A DNA stretch of 64,000 bases, from assembly GCA_963971285.1 (NCBI GenBank), contig OZ020244.1:15810001-15874000 (forward strand). Reading direction: 5' to 3'. Below, piece after piece: positions 28,501 to 34,500 of the stretch. How positions within the stretch are numbered: the first letter of the stretch is position 1; each line of letters begins with the position of its first letter. This stretch comes from Astropecten irregularis (Eukaryota > Echinodermata > Asteroidea > Paxillosida > Astropectinidae). The notes beneath the pieces are model-generated. The model saw only the letters and a program-made list of their open reading frames with translations. It was not told where the DNA came from and ran no database searches. A program made the translations under genes and the position numbers.

Positions 28501-31500
28501 AAGCAATTCAGAAACTGGCAATTTTTGTATTTAATACAAAGACCCCAAAAAACAAACAGACTTGATGAAGCACTTTTGATTTGCTGCGAGTATCGATAAA
28601 ATGATCCCTGGGATATAGCAGTATGTGCGTGGTTTCGTGGCTTCTGACTGCCAAACGAACAAAGATAATTGACTATTAGGGTAACCTCCAACGTAGGGCT
28701 GGATGGCTCAGTTGGTAGAGCAACTGTATGGTATTCAGGAGGTCACCGATTCGAATCCCACTCCAGTAAATTTTTCCTTGTTCACCTTTCATCGATTGAA
28801 AGAAAACGAAGAGATTTTTCCCAATGGACACATTTGAGGTCTACCTGGTGTATGAAGCTTACTTGGGAAGAGGGACCCCGTCAACGATCTCTCCCTTGGG
28901 CTCCCTTCGGGATAGCTTGGGTGGACGTTGGTAGGGTACGGACGGCGGAAGATCTTTGGCAACCTTGCTGGTCACTTCCACAGTCAGGAAACGGAGAATG
29001 TGGAATACCTTTCGAGAATAAACGTAAAATGAAAAACTGAGCTAATGTGAAGGATCTTTCACATCACCAAATTTCTATTTTCATTTATCTTATACAAAGT
29101 GCCTTCTCATAATGAGAAACAGGAAGACTTACTAATTTGATGTGTCCTGAAATAAAAACAAACCAAAGAAATTTTAATCTCAATTGATCATTGGAAACAG
29201 AAGAAAAACAGCCAAAACCTGTTGCAATTGTTACACAAAATTGTGAGATTATTGTAATTGTTAGGTTTTGATCTCTGAGAGCAAAACTGTTTTTGGTATT
29301 CTGTTTTCCTCATTTCTGGATAAATACAGTATTTCAGGCAGAACAATTTTAAAAGCATGTTTGTATCAGGTCCAGCTTTATACCCTGTAATATACATAAA
29401 TCTGTGAACATTTCTGTTTTGGTTTCCTACCATACCTACCAAAGTATGATAGTACCTTTAACTTGCAAATGGCTTGCTGCTAAGCAAAGTGTGATGTCAC
29501 AATACAAATCACTATGGTGAAACTAACAACTCATCTTGAGATTGATCTTTTATGTTTAGTGAAATCCAGCTCAGGTCATGGTTTACCTCATTGGATGTAA
29601 CATCTTCGAATGCCAAGATAAGTGGACTGCTCATCGTGCCGATAGATTCACTCACAACCCCTACCTGAAGACTGTACTCACTACCTGAAAGAAGAAATCA
29701 GGATAAACACATTCTCAACATCATATTACCTCCATCAAACTCCAGGGGCCAATTTCATAGAGCTGCTTAAGCACAAAATCTGCTTAAGTATGAAAAGTCT
29801 TCCTTGATCAAACAGGATTACCGCATGATGTTTACTGCTTTTGACTTGTATTCGGCCATTGTTTGCTGAGCATAACATTCACAAGGAGTCTTGGCTGGCT
29901 TATCGATTTTATACCACGGTTTTTCTTGCTTAAGCAAATTTTGGTGTGCAGCTCTATGAAATTGGCCCCAGATCTAAAACATTTTCCACGTTTTATGGGA
30001 AAATGCTACGTTTATTTCGAAGTGCAGTTTTTTCTTAGAAATATAACAAACAATAGCTAATTACATTTATATAGCGTTTAATATTGTGTTTTTAAGCGCA
30101 AAATATCTGTGCTCATCAGGCTACATTAACATTTCTGAAACCATATCAACTCCCTGGCGAATACACTGTATACAGCCCCAGCTGGTGCAAAGCTCACAAG
30201 GGCTAATCAAGCACAAAGCCATCTCTACCCTCACAGGTACCCATTTACACCTGGGTGAAGAGGAGCAATATGTGACAAAGCGTCTTGCCCAAGGACGCAA
30301 GCACCATTAGTCCATGGCTGGACTCGAACCCACAATCTTTAGATTGAGCACGAGACCTTCAGTACGACTCACCAGAGCACTAGGCCAAGGCATCCCAAAC
30401 CTAGTTGCCTGTCACATTATCATGGTCAATCATGTCAATGGGCCCTTTAAACTCTCACCCGATTATGTAAAGGCCTCCAAAGGACTAGCTAGAGTACCCA
30501 AAGCAGCTAATATGCTCCACAGGGTCAAGCTACTCCTTGACCAAGCATCTATAGATGTGGCCTGGGGCCAATTTCATAGAGCTGCTTAAGCAACAAAATT
30601 TGCTTAAGCACCAAATACCTTGGTAAATAAAATCAGTATGCCAGCAAAAATTCCTTGTGAATGTTATGCTCAGCAAACAATGTTCGAATAAAAGTCAAAA
30701 GCAGTATAAACAGCACATGAAAATTTGGTTGGTTAACATGTTTGATCAAGGAAGACTTTTCATGCTAAAGCAAAGTTTTTTGCTCAAGCAGCTCTATAAA
30801 ATTGGCCCCAGGATCACGCCATGGCATGATCACCTTTTACTATACCTCATAAGTATTCATGACCTAGAGCCGAATCCCAATTGGTCAATCCACCATCACG
30901 ACACAGCTCCGACCCTCACTCTGTTAAAATTATCCTCCACAAGGTTTTGGAGAGTTCGCTCAGTGATGTTGACTTACCAGGTTTTAGATGCACGACTTTC
31001 TTTGACTGTGTGACATCATGCTCATCGGACAGGGCAAAGGCAGGCTGTACTTTCAGTAACACACAGGACAGGAATGCTATGGTTTTCGCCTCACTAGAAA
31101 GGAAACACGAGAAAGGAAACTGTCCCATGAAATACACTAACTGTAAGCAAAAAACCATCTGCTATTGCAAGCGAAGAAATTTTGCATACGGTAACAGATT
31201 TCATGAAATGGGAGACTTTGGAGAATCGGTCTTCAAGTCAACAGCGCACGCGCACGCACAACAGCGCATGCGCACCCTCGCGCAAAACAACGCGCGCATG
31301 CTCCCAATTGCGAGCATGTGCGCTGTTGACTTGAAGACCGGTTCCCCAAAGTCTCCCATTGGGCCATGGGGTCGATTTCACCAAACTTATCGTAACTTAC
31401 TATCAATCGTAAGACTAATATGATGCATTGCAGCCTTTTACAAAGGTTATGATGCGTTATCCTTCGTAACTCGAGTTACAATCGATAGGGCTTCTTGAAA

Positions 31501-34500
31501 TCGACTGGAAAGTAAAGCATTTTCAGATCTATACTTCTTCCCAAGTTACTATGTGGTGTATCTGCGAACCTTCTATTTTAAGATTTCTAGCCACGTCTCA
31601 AAGCAAAATTAAAATCACTACCAGCAGTTTTGCCTTTTATGTCACAACAGACGAACTGCACTTGTTTCATTGAATCCAGTGTGAACTAAACTCAGAGATG
31701 CCAACTTTTGCAAATACAAAAAGTGTAATACTGGCGCGGAGCGGGAAGAGCTAACAGCGTGGGATGCGGGGCCCGCTGAAGGGAAAAGAACGACATAAAT
31801 GAAGCTGGCATTACAAGTACACAGCTCGACCTCGCTGGTTTTCCAATACTGCTCACGCACTTTTTATGCAGGGTGCAGAATGCAAGCGATACTTTTTTGA
31901 GGCATGCGCACTAGAATTATAAGCGGTACCAATATTTGCCCCCAATTCATAGCGTTATTATGGGGCGAGTTGGCGATCAATCTGGCTGGTTTCTAACAAT
32001 ACTGATATGCCATTTACGCACAAACTGCTGAATGCCAGCGGGAAATTGCTTACGCACGCATTACGGAGACTTACAGACATCGTACAACTACATGGTTTTA
32101 TATGTTGGAGTTGGAAATCATAAAAAACGTAGTCAAGATCGTATAATCGTAAACGGACTATCCAAATCGTAAAAATTACGCCTAAATCGTAAAGGTTGGC
32201 ATCTCTGTGAACTTCTTTCACCTTTTATTACTGATGGCGATGCTGAATTTTTGGCTGGTATTCGGCTCCAGCTTCAGTTCAATGATCCCATTCTCTCCAT
32301 CGTGCTGACAAGACACCTCCGCACCATTCTTATTCAGTATGAACTTTGACCTGCGCAAGCAAAAGAGAAGAAAGGTATTAACAAATAAACAATTTTAATA
32401 ATTGGGATTTGGTGTCTAAATTCTTATCAGGGTTCAAGTTGATATCTTGAGTTGTCTCAGAGGCTGCGTTCGAGCGGTTACTCCCGGTAGCATATTTTTT
32501 ATTTACACCGCAGCCTAGGGTTTTTCCCTGTGGCAGTGCAAATTCATGCTTGAAAAGAGACTACAATTGGTGTGCTACCCACGCTTATTACTGTAGCTGT
32601 AGGCCTGTAGCTGTAGCGTAATTTACATGTGGGTGTACAGTGTACATACAGTACTTTGAGGCCTACAAACATTACATCACATGCCGTGTAAAAGCAATGT
32701 GCATACATGAGTTGTACTGTATATTGCTGTATAGTCCTCCATCGTCAGAGTAACTTGATCTATATGCTTGGAGTAATTGGACCCAACAAATAACAGTACG
32801 AATGTTTAGATAGGCGAAGTGCCAAAGTGTAATTTCTCTAACTCATACTTTTTTTGTCGTAGGCACCCTTTTCGCGGCGTACAGTTTCTTTTCTGTGATC
32901 GTTGTCATTTTCAGCACCTCACTGTATTCATAACTCATTTACAAACTAGGCTGGAGATTTATACTTGATAATTTTCATTCTCAATTTTATTCAGAGGTGG
33001 AGAGCCCTCGCAGTATTTAGACGTAGGCTATTTGTCAAGTTTCAATTGATGCATTGTACATATTTGTAACTGGCAACACTGTACTGATGGGAGAATGATT
33101 GGCGCGTGGCACAACATACAGCTGTAGTCTTTTCTCAAGCATGAATCTACATTGCCACAGTGAAAAACCCTAGGCTGCGGTGTAAATAAAAAATATGCCT
33201 CCTGGTAACACGAGTATGATGCGCGCGCAATACTCTCCGGTGCAGGAGTATACTCCCCATATCTAGAGAGCATACTCTGGCTGACCCGAGTGTCATACTC
33301 CAGCCGTTCGAGCGCTCAGGAATATACTCATGTTAACACGAGTAGCTCGCTCGAACGCAGCTTGAAATACAATCACACATGCAACTTGGACTTTTATTTG
33401 GTATTTGGTTGTTCTTGAGAGAAACTTTCACCAGGAAATCTCGATACACCAAATGAAGTCAGTGAATAATAATTGACATTAATATGGCGCTGGAATCCAC
33501 TGTAAATGACGCTCATGGCATATTACCATTATCCCCTGGTCATTGGGCTACGTTTACATTCCTGAAACCAGCAACTCCCTGGAGTATGCAGCCCTAACTG
33601 GTATAAAGCGCACTGGTATAAAGGCTAATCAAGCGCAAAGCCATCTCTACCCTCACAGGTACCCTTTTACCTGGGTGAAGAGAAGCAATATGTGACAAAG
33701 CGTCTTGCCCAAAGACACAAGCACCACAAGCCCATGAGGGATGTGGTTCAAATCCAACTGTTTTCAAGATTTAAGTATGGATATTTGTTGGGATGATGGC
33801 GAGGGTCCATCTAGAATGCCATTCACCTGCTCTTCTTGACGCATTTGAAGATCATCTGCCGACGATGTCGCAGTCCCTGCAGGTGGCCGTGGAAAGACTC
33901 GTGCGAGTTCCCGCGGACGCCGCAATCCTGGCAGTAGAAGGGGTATGGGTCCACCTGGTCCCCAGCAGGTTGCTTCCGGGATCCCCCCTTCCCTCCGCCT
34001 CCACTGGTGGTGCCGGTCTTGGACTGCTCCCTCTGATCCAGGGCATGCTTCTTGAGGGTGACGTACTGATCCACGGCGATTAAGCCCTTGAGGACTTCCA
34101 CGCGGCCCTCTCTGACTCGGATCTTGCCGTTGCTCTTTAGGGCATAGATGATGGTGGAGAAATTGAAACCTGAGGGATGAAAAACAATGATTTGTTGTCT
34201 TTAGCTGTCATGCTCAAAAATCCTAACTGTCAAACCTAAACTCACAAGTTCCTAATGGGAGACTTTGGAGAACCGGTCTTCAAGTCAACAGCGCACCCAA
34301 TTGTGAGCATGCGCGCGTTGTTTTGCGGTCAACTTGTCTCAAGTCAAGTTGTCTTTGTGGTCAACTTGTTTCAAGTCAAGTTGTCTTTGTGGTCAACTTA
34401 TTTCAAGTCAAGTTGTCTTTGTGGTCAACTTGTCACTTTTCACGAGTCAAGTAGTCTTTGCAGTCAACTTGTTTCAAGTCAAGTTGTCTTTGTGGTCAAC

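Noticed and set aside
28697..28775. Possible true tRNA gene
   Set aside because: A and B boxes are present, but the intervening arms do not fold into a standard anticodon loop and many sister copies share a non-tRNA tail; a SINE is the better reading.
31044..31049. Alternative acceptors for gene A exon 4
   Set aside because: Both AGs would shift the frame relative to exon 3; the TAG at 31094-31096 keeps it open.
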